64,000 bases of DNA from Azospirillum sp. (lineage in GTDB: Bacteria; Pseudomonadota; Alphaproteobacteria; Azospirillales; Azospirillaceae), in contig JAIXPD010000010.1 of NCBI GenBank assembly GCA_027486405.1, positions 1 through 64,000 of the forward strand, read 5' to 3'. Positions within the stretch are counted from its first letter, which is position 1; the number at the start of each line of letters is the position of its first letter. Shown piece after piece: positions 11,071 to 20,100 of this stretch. The notes below the pieces were generated by a model. The model was not told the origin of the DNA and ran no database searches. It worked only from the letters and a program-made list of their open reading frames with translations. The translations under genes and the position numbers were made by a program.

Positions 11071-12678
11071 ATGACCGACCAGACCGACACCGCAAGCCCA
11101 AACACCGCCCGCCTCTTCGACCGGCTCGACACGCTCGGCCCGCGCGCCGTCGAACACCGCCCCTGGCCGCGCCATCTCACCGACCGCGCGGGCTGGCTGA
11201 CCCTGATCGACGACTTGGAAAAGGATGGCGGCCTCGCCCTGATCGGGCTGTGGGCCGATGCGGACGCCGGGGGCCACAAGGTCCACGCCGCCCTGCGCGA
11301 CGAGGCGTCGGGAACCGGTGCGGTGGCCGTGGTCAGTTTGCCCTGCCCGGACGGGCGCTTTCCCAGCCTGTCCGCCGTCCGCCCGTCGGCGATCCGGTTG
11401 GAGCGCGCGATCCAGGACCTGTTCGGCCTGGTTGCGGAGGGGCTGACCGACCCGCGCCCCTGGCTGGATCATGGCCGCTGGGGCCTGCGCCACCCGCTGG
11501 CGAACACCCCGACCACCACCGACGGCACCGCCCCCCCGCCATCCTATCCCGTCCTGCCGTGCGAGGGGGAGGGGCTGCACCAGATACCCGTCGGCCCGGT
11601 CCACGCCGGGATCATCGAACCCGGCCATTTCCGCTTCACCGCCAACGGCGAAACCGTGGTGCGGCTGGAAGAACGGCTGGGCTATGTCCACAAGGGGGTG
11701 GAAGCCCTGATGCGCGGCCAGCCGGTGGAACGGGCGGCAAAGATCATCGCCCGCCTGTCGGGCGACAGCACGGTTGCCCATTCCATCGCCTTCGCCCAGG
11801 CGGTGGAAGCCGCGCTGGGCCTCACGATCCCACCGCGCGCGGTCTGGCTGCGCGCGTTGATGGCGGAGTTGGAACGGCTGGCCAACCATCTGGGCGACAT
11901 CGGTGCCATCGCCAACGACGCCGCCTTTTCCTTCCTGCTCGCCCATCTCAGCCCGCTGCGCGAAGCGGTGCTGCGCGCCGCCGACGCCTGTTTCGGCCAT
12001 CGTCTGATGATGGATTGCGTGGTTCCGGGCGGTGTTGCCCCCGACATCGCCGCCACCGGCCCGCAACGGCTGCTGGACTTGACCGCCGACCTGCGCCGCC
12101 GCTTCGCCCCGCTGGTCGCCGTGTATGACGACAAGTCCTCGTTGCAGGACCGCACGTTGACGACCGGGGTCATCCACCGTGGCCTTGCCAACCGCTTTGC
12201 GGCGGGCGGCTTTGTCGGGCGCGCGTCGGGACGGGACGGGGACGCCCGGAAATCCCCCGGCTACGCCCCCTACACCGATCTGGAATTCGAGGTTCCGGTG
12301 TTGACCGAGGGCGACGTCAACGCCCGCGTCTGGATCCGCATCCGCGAGGTGGAGCAATCGCTGTCGCTGATCGAACAGATCATCCGGCGCATGCCCGGCG
12401 TGCCACGCGGCCCCGACGGCATCACCCCGCCGCCGTTGTTGACGCTTCCATCCGTGGGGGAGGAGCGGGCAGGGATGGCGCTGGTCGAGTCCTTCCGGGG
12501 CGAAATTCTGACCTGGGTGCGGCTATCCGCCGACGGCACGGTGGCGCGCTGCCACCCGCGCGATCCGTCCTGGTTCCAATGGCCGCTGTTGGAAGCCGCG
12601 ATCGAGGGCAACATCGTCGCCGACTTTCCCCTGTGCAACAAGTCGGTCAACGGATCCTATTCCGGCCATGATCTGTGA
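11071..12678 (+). CDS. hyfG: Catalytic-like large subunit (HyfG/HycE family) without [NiFe] cysteines
   Basis: A 535-aa fusion: residues 1-140 resemble the NuoC-like 30-kDa domain, and residues 170-535 the NuoD/HycE large-subunit domain (HAGIIEPGHFRF, RLEERLGYVHKGVE, AELERLANHLGDIG). In true hydrogenases the L1 motif reads R-x-C-G-x-C-x-x-A-H-S. Here residues 228-238 are RLSGDSTVAHS, so both ligand cysteines are serines (230 and 233). The C-terminal L2 region is FPLCNKSVNGSYSGHDL, with one cysteine out of register and no tail for endoprotease maturation. The protein therefore cannot bind a standard [NiFe] centre and should be an Ehr-type subunit. Length and the rest of the fold are intact, arguing against a pseudogene. 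Confidence 0.9.
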   Translation: MTDQTDTASPNTARLFDRLDTLGPRAVEHRPWPRHLTDRAGWLTLIDDLEKDGGLALIGLWADADAGGHKVHAALRDEASGTGAVAVVSLPCPDGRFPSLSAVRPSAIRLERAIQDLFGLVAEGLTDPRPWLDHGRWGLRHPLANTPTTTDGTAPPPSYPVLPCEGEGLHQIPVGPVHAGIIEPGHFRFTANGETVVRLEERLGYVHKGVEALMRGQPVERAAKIIARLSGDSTVAHSIAFAQAVEAALGLTIPPRAVWLRALMAELERLANHLGDIGAIANDAAFSFLLAHLSPLREAVLRAADACFGHRLMMDCVVPGGVAPDIAATGPQRLLDLTADLRRRFAPLVAVYDDKSSLQDRTLTTGVIHRGLANRFAAGGFVGRASGRDGDARKSPGYAPYTDLEFEVPVLTEGDVNARVWIRIREVEQSLSLIEQIIRRMPGVPRGPDGITPPPLLTLPSVGEERAGMALVESFRGEILTWVRLSADGTVARCHPRDPSWFQWPLLEAAIEGNIVADFPLCNKSVNGSYSGHDL

Positions 12679-12690
12679 GGAGAGCGTCGC

Positions 12691-13215
12691 GTGTTCAACC
12701 ACATCCTGCGCGCGCTGACCAAAGGGCCGGTGACGGAACCGGCCCCATCCCCGTCAGCCGACGGTCTGGCCGAACTGGCCGGACGGATCGAGGCGGCGTC
12801 CCGCGCGCGGCTGGGCCGCAGCCTGTCGATCCGCGCGGTGGACGCCGGGTCCTGCAACGGGTGCGAGTTGGAACTCCACGCGCTGAACAACCCGATCTAT
12901 GATGTGGAACGCTTCGGCCTGCGCTTTGTCGCGTCGCCGCGTCACGCCGATGTGCTGTTGGTGACGGGGCCGGTGACGAAAAACATGGCGGAGGCGCTGC
13001 GCCGCACCTGGGACGCCACGCCCGACCCGAAATGGGTCGTGGCCTGCGGGGCCTGCGCCATCGATGGCGGGGTGTTCGCCGGATCCTACGCCTGCGTCGG
13101 CCCGGTTGAGACGGTGATCCCGGTTGATCTGCGCATCCCCGGCTGCCCACCGCGCCCGGCGGAACTTCTGGCCGGGTTGCTGAGCCTGCTGGAACACTCC
13201 GCAAGCCGGGGATAA
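12691..13215 (+). CDS. hyfI: HyfI/HycG/NuoB-like [4Fe-4S] small subunit
   Basis: A 174-aa iron-sulfur subunit that should carry the proximal [4Fe-4S] cluster between the large subunit and the membrane arm. Cysteines are in the family pattern: GSCNGCELE (55, 58), ACGACAIDGG (119, 122), one at 135, and IPGCPPRP (152). The set is complete, in contrast with the large subunit. It starts with GTG at 12691 behind GAGGAG. It is the last gene of the operon. No HyfA- or HyfH-type polyferredoxin and no hyp or formate dehydrogenase gene lies in the window, so the electron partner is not known. Confidence 0.9.
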   Translation: MFNHILRALTKGPVTEPAPSPSADGLAELAGRIEAASRARLGRSLSIRAVDAGSCNGCELELHALNNPIYDVERFGLRFVASPRHADVLLVTGPVTKNMAEALRRTWDATPDPKWVVACGACAIDGGVFAGSYACVGPVETVIPVDLRIPGCPPRPAELLAGLLSLLEHSASRG

Positions 13216-13238
13216 CCCCCCGGCGCGTTGGCCGAAGG

Positions 13239-13257
13239 CCCGCCCAAGCCGGGCGGG
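13239..13257 (+). terminator. GC-rich hairpin after hyfI
   Basis: CCCGCCC at 13239-13245 pairs with GGGCGGG at 13251-13257 around AAGCC, between the convergent stops at 13215 and 13270. There is no real T-run, so this is a weak call. Confidence 0.35.
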
Positions 13258-13269
13258 GTCCTCTCAACC

Positions 13270-13713
13270 TCAATGACCATGGCCTTCCGCCAGACCCAAG
13301 CGGCCCTGGGGCGACAGGCGCTTGATCGTCTCCACCACGCGGGATTCGATTTCGGCGCGCAGGGCGTCGTCGGCGGCCCGGCTGCTGTCGAACAGGGCAC
13401 GGATGCGGTCCGGGTCGAACGGGCTGGCGATCAGTTCGGTGCGCAAGCGCGCCCCGAAATCGGCGCGGGCGGCGTGCATCCGCACGAACAACGGGCGGGC
13501 GTCGTCCAGGGCGCGGCGCAGCAGGGCGGCGTCCTCCGGCGTCAACCGGCTGGCCGCGTCGTCGATGAACCGCCCCAACGCGTGTTCCGGTCCCGGTGGG
13601 GGCGGGGGTGGACGGATCGCGTGCGCCACCACGAAACCCCCGGCGAGCATGTTGATCGCCAGCGAACCGATCAAAAGATACCAGGGCCAACGGCGCCGGG
13701 CGGTCGGCGTCAT
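13270..13713 (-). CDS. Periplasmic metal-sensor-like protein (CnrX / Metal_resist type)
   Basis: A 147-aa protein with one N-terminal membrane anchor (about residues 9-27, WPWYLLIGSLAINMLAGG), a Pro-rich stretch and a helical hairpin domain with LTPEDAALLRRALDDARPLF, typical of the Metal_resist/CnrX/CpxP-like family. It ends in HGH, a possible metal-binding tail. In CnrYXH systems such a protein sits in the periplasm and controls the anti-sigma factor. Its start overlaps the stop of the anti-sigma gene by four bases, so the three genes 14719 to 13270 form one operon. The ligand is unknown. Confidence 0.75.
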   Translation of the reverse strand: MTPTARRRWPWYLLIGSLAINMLAGGFVVAHAIRPPPPPPGPEHALGRFIDDAASRLTPEDAALLRRALDDARPLFVRMHAARADFGARLRTELIASPFDPDRIRALFDSSRAADDALRAEIESRVVETIKRLSPQGRLGLAEGHGH

Positions 13714-14144
13714 CGCATGTCTCCCAAAGAACTGACGATCATCACGCCCGACAGGTCATGCGCGCGCGCGGCCCCCGGCAAGGTGACGATCCCCTGATGA
13801 TAGGTGATGAAGCCCAAAAAACCCATCATGGCGAGAAAGCCCGCCGTCGGCGCGATCCGCAAGGGCGATCTGGCCAGGAACCAGGGCATGGAATCCGGCA
13901 CCGTCTGCGCGTCCAACCGTTCAGCGATGCGGTCGAACACCCGCTGTTCCCGCTCGTCCGACAGATCGGGTTCGGTCGCCGCGTCCAGCAACGCATCGGT
14001 CAACGCCGCGTCGGCCAGAACGCCGCGCGCCTCCTCGCTGTGATCAAGCAGATCCTGCGCCGCGCGCGCGGCCTTGACCGGCCAACGGTCGAGATTGGCC
14101 CCGTGGACCGAAGCGTAGCGGGTGAACTCTTTGAGCGTCATCAT
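13710..14144 (-). CDS. Probable membrane anti-sigma factor (CnrY-like role)
   Basis: A 144-aa protein with an acidic, helical cytoplasmic part (residues 1-90) and one transmembrane segment (about 97-115, IAPTAGFLAMMGFLGFITY), then a short periplasmic tail. I do not recognise a conserved zinc anti-sigma motif; the assignment comes from topology and position. Its ATG overlaps the sigma gene stop as ATGA (14141-14144), and its stop overlaps the next start. A longer in-frame reading upstream to 14390 lies inside the sigma gene and is rejected. It should hold the sigma factor at the membrane until the periplasmic sensor signals. Confidence 0.7.
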   Translation of the reverse strand: MMTLKEFTRYASVHGANLDRWPVKAARAAQDLLDHSEEARGVLADAALTDALLDAATEPDLSDEREQRVFDRIAERLDAQTVPDSMPWFLARSPLRIAPTAGFLAMMGFLGFITYHQGIVTLPGAARAHDLSGVMIVSSLGDMR

Positions 14145-14719
14145 GGCCGTGCGCCGTCCTTCTGACGGATCAGGGGTTGAAGACGGGCACGCACCGTTTT
14201 GCGCGCCCGCACCAGAAGACTTTCCATGGCGGAAACCGAAACCTGAAGAACCTCCGACGCTTCCGCGCAGCTCATCTCCTCGTGATAGCACAGGCTGAGC
14301 GCGGCGCGCTGCCGCTCGGGCAGGGCGGCGATGGCCGCGTCCACCTCGGCCCCGATCTTGCGACCGTCCACCAGGGTTTCGGCACTCCACGCCGGATCGG
14401 CCACCTCATCGGCGGCGTCAAGCGGCGCAAAGGTCCGTCGTCGCCGGTAATCGATGGCCCGGTTGACGACGATGCGGTACAGCCACGTCGTGAATCGGGT
14501 CCCGTCGCCGCGCCAGCGGTCGGCGTTGGCCCAAATCTGGAGAAACGCGTCCTGCGCCACCTCTTCGGCGTCGCTGGCGTTGCCGACGACCCGTTGGGCC
14601 AAGGCAATGCTGCGGCGCAGATGTCGGCGCGTCAGGAGACCGAACGCTTTGCGATCCCCGGCCGCCGCGTCCGCCATCAACGCCTCGTCGGTGATCGCCT
14701 CATCTTCCCAAGGCTGCAC
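14141..14719 (-). CDS. ECF RNA polymerase sigma factor
   Basis: A 192-aa sigma-70 family ECF factor. Region 2 is present (AFGLLTRRHLRRSIALAQRV, NASDAEEVAQDAFLQIW, then FTTWLYRIVVNRAIDYRRRR), as is region 4 (AALPERQRAALSLCYHEEMS, CAEASEVLQVSVSAMESLLV). It begins with GTG 14719, with GGAGCGG some 15 nt upstream. Its partners downstream are a one-helix anti-sigma protein and a CnrX-like sensor. ECF operons usually activate their own promoter; the upstream 294 bp up to the divergent fadB/J-like gene would hold it, but I cannot assign its -35/-10 with confidence. Confidence 0.9.
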   Translation of the reverse strand: MQPWEDEAITDEALMADAAAGDRKAFGLLTRRHLRRSIALAQRVVGNASDAEEVAQDAFLQIWANADRWRGDGTRFTTWLYRIVVNRAIDYRRRRTFAPLDAADEVADPAWSAETLVDGRKIGAEVDAAIAALPERQRAALSLCYHEEMSCAEASEVLQVSVSAMESLLVRARKTVRARLQPLIRQKDGARP

Positions 14720-14883
14720 GCCCGTGTCCGTCCGCTCCAGGTTGCCGTCACCAGATTATACGGGACCATGGGGCATGTCCTGCGCGCAAAAGACGCGGTT
14801 TTTGCGTCAGGGTCATCCCGAATGGGCGGCGGTGGGATGCTATATTTTCCATAACTAATATTATGAATTTTTATATTCCGTTA

Positions 14884-14902
14884 TATGGAATTAAATTCCA
14901 TA
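14884..14902. promoter_or_regulatory. 9-bp palindrome, likely operator
   Basis: TATGGAATT at 14884-14892 and AATTCCATA at 14894-14902 are perfect reverse complements around a single A. It lies in an AT-rich island (about 14840-14905) unlike the rest of the window. A half-site TTTCCATA sits at about 14846-14853. It is directly upstream of the -35 element of the fadB/J-like promoter, a typical place for a TetR- or GntR-type regulator of beta-oxidation genes (inference). Confidence 0.55.
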
Positions 14903-14905
14903 AAC

Positions 14906-14934
14906 TTGGCGCACCGCCAATCCTCTGTTACACT
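14906..14934 (+). promoter_or_regulatory. Sigma-70-like promoter of the fadB/J-like gene
   Basis: The -35 element TTGGCG (14906-14911), a 17-bp spacer and the -10 element TACACT (14929-14934) fit the housekeeping consensus well. The predicted start of transcription is near 14941, giving a leader of about 70 nt before the ATG at 15014. Confidence 0.55.
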
Positions 14935-15013
14935 GATGATCCGAACCAGGGGCCACACTCGCCCCCCTCAATGCCCCCACAGCCTCCGCCCTTGATGGGA
15001 GTTCAAGACGATC

Positions 15014-17113
15014 ATGGTGAACAGCGTTGTGTCCTATCGGCGCGTCGGTCGTGTCGGCGTCATCACCGTCGATTACCCGCCGGTCAACGCGGTCGGGCTG
15101 GCTGTGCGCGCCGGGTTGGTGGCCGCGCTGGCGCAGGGGGTGGAGGACGCCGACGCCGCCCTGTTGCTGTTGACCGCCAACGGACGCACCTTCATGGCCG
15201 GGGCCGACATCCGGGAATTCGGCAAGCCCCACCAGCCGCCGGTTCTGCCGGACGTGATCGCCGCGTTCGACGCCTGCCCCAAGCCCACCATCGCCGCCAT
15301 CCATGGAACCGCGCTGGGCGGCGGGCTGGAAATTGCCATGGCCTGCCATTACCGCGTGGCGTTGAGCAGCGCCAAGCTGGGCCTGCCGGAGGTCAAGTTG
15401 GGCCTGATGCCGGGGTCGGGCGGCACGCAGCGCCTGCCCCGCCTGATCGGCCCGGCCAAGGCGCTGGACATGATCCTGTCGGGGGATCCCGTGTCGGCGT
15501 CCCAGGCGCTGGCCGATGGGCTGATCGACGCGATGGACGACGGGGACTCGGTGTTGGAGGCCGGGTTGCGGTTGGCCGACCGCGCGCGTGCCGAGGGGTG
15601 GCCCGCCCGCCCGACCAGCGGGCGGACCGACCGCATCACCGGGACCGATCCCACCCTGTTCGCCACCCACCGCGCCGCGCTGGCCAAACGGGTCCCTCAC
15701 CTGTTTTCGCCGCACCGCTGCGTCGATGCGGTGGAGGCCGCCGTCACCCTGCCCTTCGCCGACGGTGTCGCGCGCGAACGCAGCCTGTTTCTGGCCTGCA
15801 TGGAGTCCCCCCAGCGCGCCGGACTGATCCACGCCTTTTTTGCCGAGCGGGAGGTCGCCAAGATCCCCGGCCTGCCCACCGACACGCCCAAGCGCGACGT
15901 GCGGACGGTGGCGGTGATCGGGGCCGGAACCATGGGCGGCGGCATCGCCATGTGCTTCACCAACGCCGGGTTCCCGGTGCGCCTGCTCGACAGCGGGGCG
16001 GACGCGCTCGACCGGGGTGTCCAGGCCATCCGCCGGAAGCACGAGGCATCGGCCAAACGGGGCAAGTTGACCGCCGCGCAGGTGGACGCCCGCATGGCGC
16101 TGATCCACCCCACCCTGTCCTACGCCGACCTGTCCGACGCCGATCTGGTGATCGAGGCCGCGTTTGAGAGCCTGGAGGTCAAACAGCGCATCTTTGCGGA
16201 GCTGGATCGGGTCTGCAAAGCCGGGGCGATTCTGGCGACCAACACCTCGACCCTGGACATCAACGCCATCGCCGACGCCACCCACCGGCCGCAGGACGTG
16301 GTGGGCATGCATTTCTTCAGCCCGGCCAACGTCATGAAGCTGTTGGAGAATGTCCGGGGCGCGCGGACCGCCGACGATGTGGTCGCCACCGTGATGGATC
16401 TGTCGCGGCGGATCGGCAAGGTCGGCGTGCTGGTCGGCGTGTGCTATGGCTTCGTCGGCAACCGCATCCTGCACCAGCGGGGGCGGGAATCCATGGCCCT
16501 GATCGACGAGGGAGCCTCGCCGGAACAGGTCGACCGGGTGCTGACCGCCTTTGGTTTCCCGCTCGGCCATTTCGCCATGACCGATCTGGCGGGCATCGAT
16601 GTGGGGTGGCGCATCCGGGAGGAGCGCCGGAAAGCCGGTGATCCGGAGTCCCAGGCGGTCAATTGGCTGGACGCCTTGGCCGAACAAGGGCGCTTCGGGC
16701 AGAAGACCGGGGCCGGTGTCTACCGGTACGAGCCGGGCAGCCGCACCCCCCTGCCCGATCCGGCGGTGGCCGCCCTGATCGCCGAGGATCGCGCCAAGCG
16801 GGGCCTGACCCCGCGCGCGGTGTCGGACGACGAGATCCGCGACCGCTGCCTGTATGTCATGGTCAACGAAGCCGCCAAGATCCTGGAAGAGGGCATCGCC
16901 GCCCGCGCCGTGGACATCGACGCCATTTGGCTGCACGGCTACCGCTTTCCCGCCCATCGCGGCGGCCTGCTGTTCTGGGCCGATCACGTCGGTTTGCCGG
17001 TGATCGCCCAGGCCATCCAGGGCTATCACGCCACCCTTGGCGGCCACCCGTGGGAACTGTCGCCCCTGCTCCGCCGGTTGGCGGACGAAGGCCGGGGTTT
17101 CCACAGCCTCTGA
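15014..17113 (+). CDS. FadB/FadJ-like enoyl-CoA hydratase / 3-hydroxyacyl-CoA dehydrogenase
   Basis: A 699-aa bifunctional beta-oxidation enzyme. The N-terminal crotonase domain (about 1-190) has the oxyanion-hole motifs FMAGADIREFG and ALGGGLEIAMACHYR plus GLPEVKLGLMPGSGG, keeping both catalytic glutamates. The NAD-binding 3-hydroxyacyl-CoA dehydrogenase part begins at about 297 with VAVIGAGTMGGGIAMCF, and the active His is in VGMHFFSPANVMKLLENV. Two C-terminal dehydrogenase helical domains follow. No thiolase or acyl-CoA dehydrogenase lies beside it, so the partner of the complex is elsewhere. The ATG at 15014 is preceded by GGGAG. The gene is monocistronic, with its own promoter and a palindromic operator candidate. 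Confidence 0.92.
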   Translation: MVNSVVSYRRVGRVGVITVDYPPVNAVGLAVRAGLVAALAQGVEDADAALLLLTANGRTFMAGADIREFGKPHQPPVLPDVIAAFDACPKPTIAAIHGTALGGGLEIAMACHYRVALSSAKLGLPEVKLGLMPGSGGTQRLPRLIGPAKALDMILSGDPVSASQALADGLIDAMDDGDSVLEAGLRLADRARAEGWPARPTSGRTDRITGTDPTLFATHRAALAKRVPHLFSPHRCVDAVEAAVTLPFADGVARERSLFLACMESPQRAGLIHAFFAEREVAKIPGLPTDTPKRDVRTVAVIGAGTMGGGIAMCFTNAGFPVRLLDSGADALDRGVQAIRRKHEASAKRGKLTAAQVDARMALIHPTLSYADLSDADLVIEAAFESLEVKQRIFAELDRVCKAGAILATNTSTLDINAIADATHRPQDVVGMHFFSPANVMKLLENVRGARTADDVVATVMDLSRRIGKVGVLVGVCYGFVGNRILHQRGRESMALIDEGASPEQVDRVLTAFGFPLGHFAMTDLAGIDVGWRIREERRKAGDPESQAVNWLDALAEQGRFGQKTGAGVYRYEPGSRTPLPDPAVAALIAEDRAKRGLTPRAVSDDEIRDRCLYVMVNEAAKILEEGIAARAVDIDAIWLHGYRFPAHRGGLLFWADHVGLPVIAQAIQGYHATLGGHPWELSPLLRRLADEGRGFHSL

Positions 17114-17130
17114 TCGCCCCAATCCGTCGG

Positions 17131-17157
17131 CGCGCGGTTGGTCGGATCAACCGCGCG
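17131..17157. terminator. Hairpin between convergent genes
   Basis: CGCGCGGTTG at 17131-17140 pairs with CAACCGCGCG at 17148-17157. The right arm lies inside the last codons of the minus-strand TPR gene. No T-run is present, so bidirectional termination is plausible but unproven. Confidence 0.4.
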
Positions 17158-20100
17158 TCAACCGCTTCAGGCGGTTGGCGAGGTCGGCCAGGGTGTCGCC
17201 ATGGCCCCCCGGCCGTTGGTGAAGGGCCATGGTTGGGAACCAGGGGCGCGCCGCCGTACCCAACCGCGACCAATCCCCGGACCCGCTCAACCGCCACACC
17301 GGGGTTCCAACCGCCGCCGCCAGTTCGCCCACGGCGGTCGGGGCCGTCACCACCAGATCCAGCCCGGCCATCAGCGCGGCCACGCTGTCCAGATCGTTGC
17401 GCAGGTCCAGATCGGGCCACACATGGAGGTCCACGCCAAAAAGTTGCCGGGCCTCCGCCAGTTCCGCCGCGCAATCGTCGTATTGCAGATTGACCAGCCG
17501 CAGGCCCGGCATCGTCAACAGCGGCCCCCAGTCGGTCAAGCGGCTGTAGGATCCGGCGCGATCCGCCGTGATGCGGCTGCTGCGCCAGCACACCCCCACC
17601 CGCAAGCCCGGCCCCAGGGTGCCCAGCCGCTCGCCCCAACGCCGCACGTCCTCGATCAGCGGTGACAGGAACGGCGCGACCGACGGAAAGGACGCCAGAC
17701 CGGGCCGCAGCCGCGCCGCCACATCGCCCATGGGGGAGTGGCAATCGGCATCGCGCGGATCGTCCGTGGGCGCGCGGATGACCGCACCGGGCAGGGCGCG
17801 GGCGAACAGACGGTGCAGGCGCAGGTCGCATTCGACGATCACCCGCCCGGCGCGGGCCAGCAGGTCGGGCAGCACCGTGCCAAACAGGATTTCGTCGCCC
17901 AAGCCCTGCTCACCCCACACCAGGATCGTCCGGCCCCGCGCATCCTCCCCCCGCCACAGGGGCAGGGCGATGCGCCGGGCCTGCGCCTCGCCGCTGGCGA
18001 AGCGCGCCGCGTAATCGGCCCATCCCCCCACCAGATCGCCCGCCGCCAACCGCAACAGCGCCCGGTTCATCCGCGCGTCGCTCTGCGCCGGGTTGAGGCG
18101 CAAGGCGCGCTCCGCCCCACGCCGCGCCGCGTGCCAATCGCCGCACACCTGCGCGGCGTGCCCGTGGTTCAAATGCGCATCGGCCAAGCCGGGATTGAGC
18201 GCCAGGGCACGGCGGTGCGCCGCGCGCGCCGTCTCCCACTGCGCCGACGCCGCCAGCGCGGTTCCCAGATTGGACCAGGCCCGGGCGTGGGTGGGGGCCA
18301 GCCGCAAGGCACGGCGGTGCTGGGTTGCCGCGTCCACCGGTTCCCCCAACGCCTTCCGCCCGGCCCCGCCCGTGGTCCAGGCACCGGCCAACGTGGGCGA
18401 CAGGGCCACCGCGACACGGCACGCCGCCACCGCCGCCCGGTGTTGACGGGCGGTCAACAGCGCCGCCCCCAGATTGCCCCAGCCTTCCGCCGATTGGGGG
18501 CGCAGCCGCAGGGCGTGGCGGTGGCAGGCGACGGCGCGGTCGAACGCCGCAGGATCGCCCGGCCCCTGCCCTTGCAGAAGAACGCCCAGATTGTTCAACG
18601 CCTCGACAAAGGTCGGGAACAGGGCCAGCGCCCGCCGCTGCTGCGCGGCGGCCTCCCACGTCCGGCCTTGCGAGGACAGGGCAAGCCCCAGATTGCTGCG
18701 GGTGGCCGCCCGTTCCGGTTCCAGCACCACGGCGCGGCGGTGCAGGGCCTCGGCCTTCGCTGCGTTTCCCTGCCCGCGCCGGATCGCCCCCAACAGGTCC
18801 AGCGTCGCCGCGCGCTCCACCCCCAGATCCACGGCGCGGGCCAGATGATCCGCCGCCTCATCCCGACGGCCCAGATGGAACAGGGCGACCCCCAAGCCGG
18901 AATGGGCCTCCGGGTCACGCCCATCCAGCGCCAGCGCCGTGTTGTAGTGCGCCGCCGCCTCCGCCGCCCGACCCAGATCGGTCAGCAACGCCCCCAACCC
19001 CAACCGGGCGTCCAGGGCCTGGGGGTCGCGCGCCACGGCGTCGCTCAGGCAGGTGAGCGCGTCGGCCCGCCGCCCCATCGCGTGCAGGACCGTGCCCAGA
19101 TTGGCGAGCGCCTGGGGAAAATCCGGTCGGTGTGCCAGAGCGGCGCGATACCGCGCCTCCGCCTCCACCAGCCGCCCCATCGCCTGAAGCGCGCTGCCCA
19201 GATTGTTGAGGGCGTCGGGAAAGACCGGTCGCAGACGCAACGCCTGTTCATAGGCGGCCACCGCCTCCCCCCAGCGGTTGAGCGCCTGGAGCGCCGACCC
19301 CAGATTGCCATGATACTCGGCCACCGATCCCCGCTCGGCGATGGCGCGCGCGATGAGATCGACCGCCTGCGGATTCCGCCCCTGCTGGTGCGCAACCACC
19401 CCGGCCAGATGAAGGGCGTCCGGGTGATTGGGTTGAGCGGCAAGGATGCGCTGGTAACACCCCTCCGCCTCCGCCAGCCGCCCGGCCTGATGGTGCCGCA
19501 ACCCGTCGGCCAACAGCGCCGCGCTCGTCGCCGGATCGACCGGGGCAACCGGATCGACCGGGGGAGAAGAAACGGCAGGGCGTGGCACAATCGCCGGAGA
19601 CGGGGCGACCGGGGCGACCGGGGTGGGGGCCAGCGCCCGCAGCATCGCCGCCATCTGATCGAGCGCATCGGTCAGATCGGTTCCGGGGCGGGGTTGGACC
19701 AGCCGCATGGTGGGAAACCAGGGGCGGACTCCGCTGCCCAACTGGGTCCAGTCGCGCGTTCCAAAGCGCCAGACCGGCGCGCCGAGCGCCCCCGCCAATT
19801 CCCCGACCGACATGGCTGGGGACATCACCAAATCCAGGGCCGCGATCAGGGCGGCCACCCCGTCAAAGTCGTTCTTCCGGTCCAGATCCCCCCACCGATG
19901 CAGGCGGACACCAAAGCGGCGTTCCGCCGCCACGATCTCCGCCTCGCAATCCCCGTATTGCAGCACCACCCAATGGATCCCCGGAATCGCGAACAGCGGC
20001 CCCCATTGGTCGAGATCAAGATAGGCGTGGCGGCGTTCCGCCGTGACGTACTGGCTGCGCCAGCCGATGCCGATGGCCAAGCCCGCGCCCAACGCCGCGA

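Noticed and set aside
13710-14390. 226-aa reading of the anti-sigma gene
   Set aside because: The first 82 codons lie within the ECF sigma gene in another frame; the ATGA overlap start at 14144 is the plausible one.
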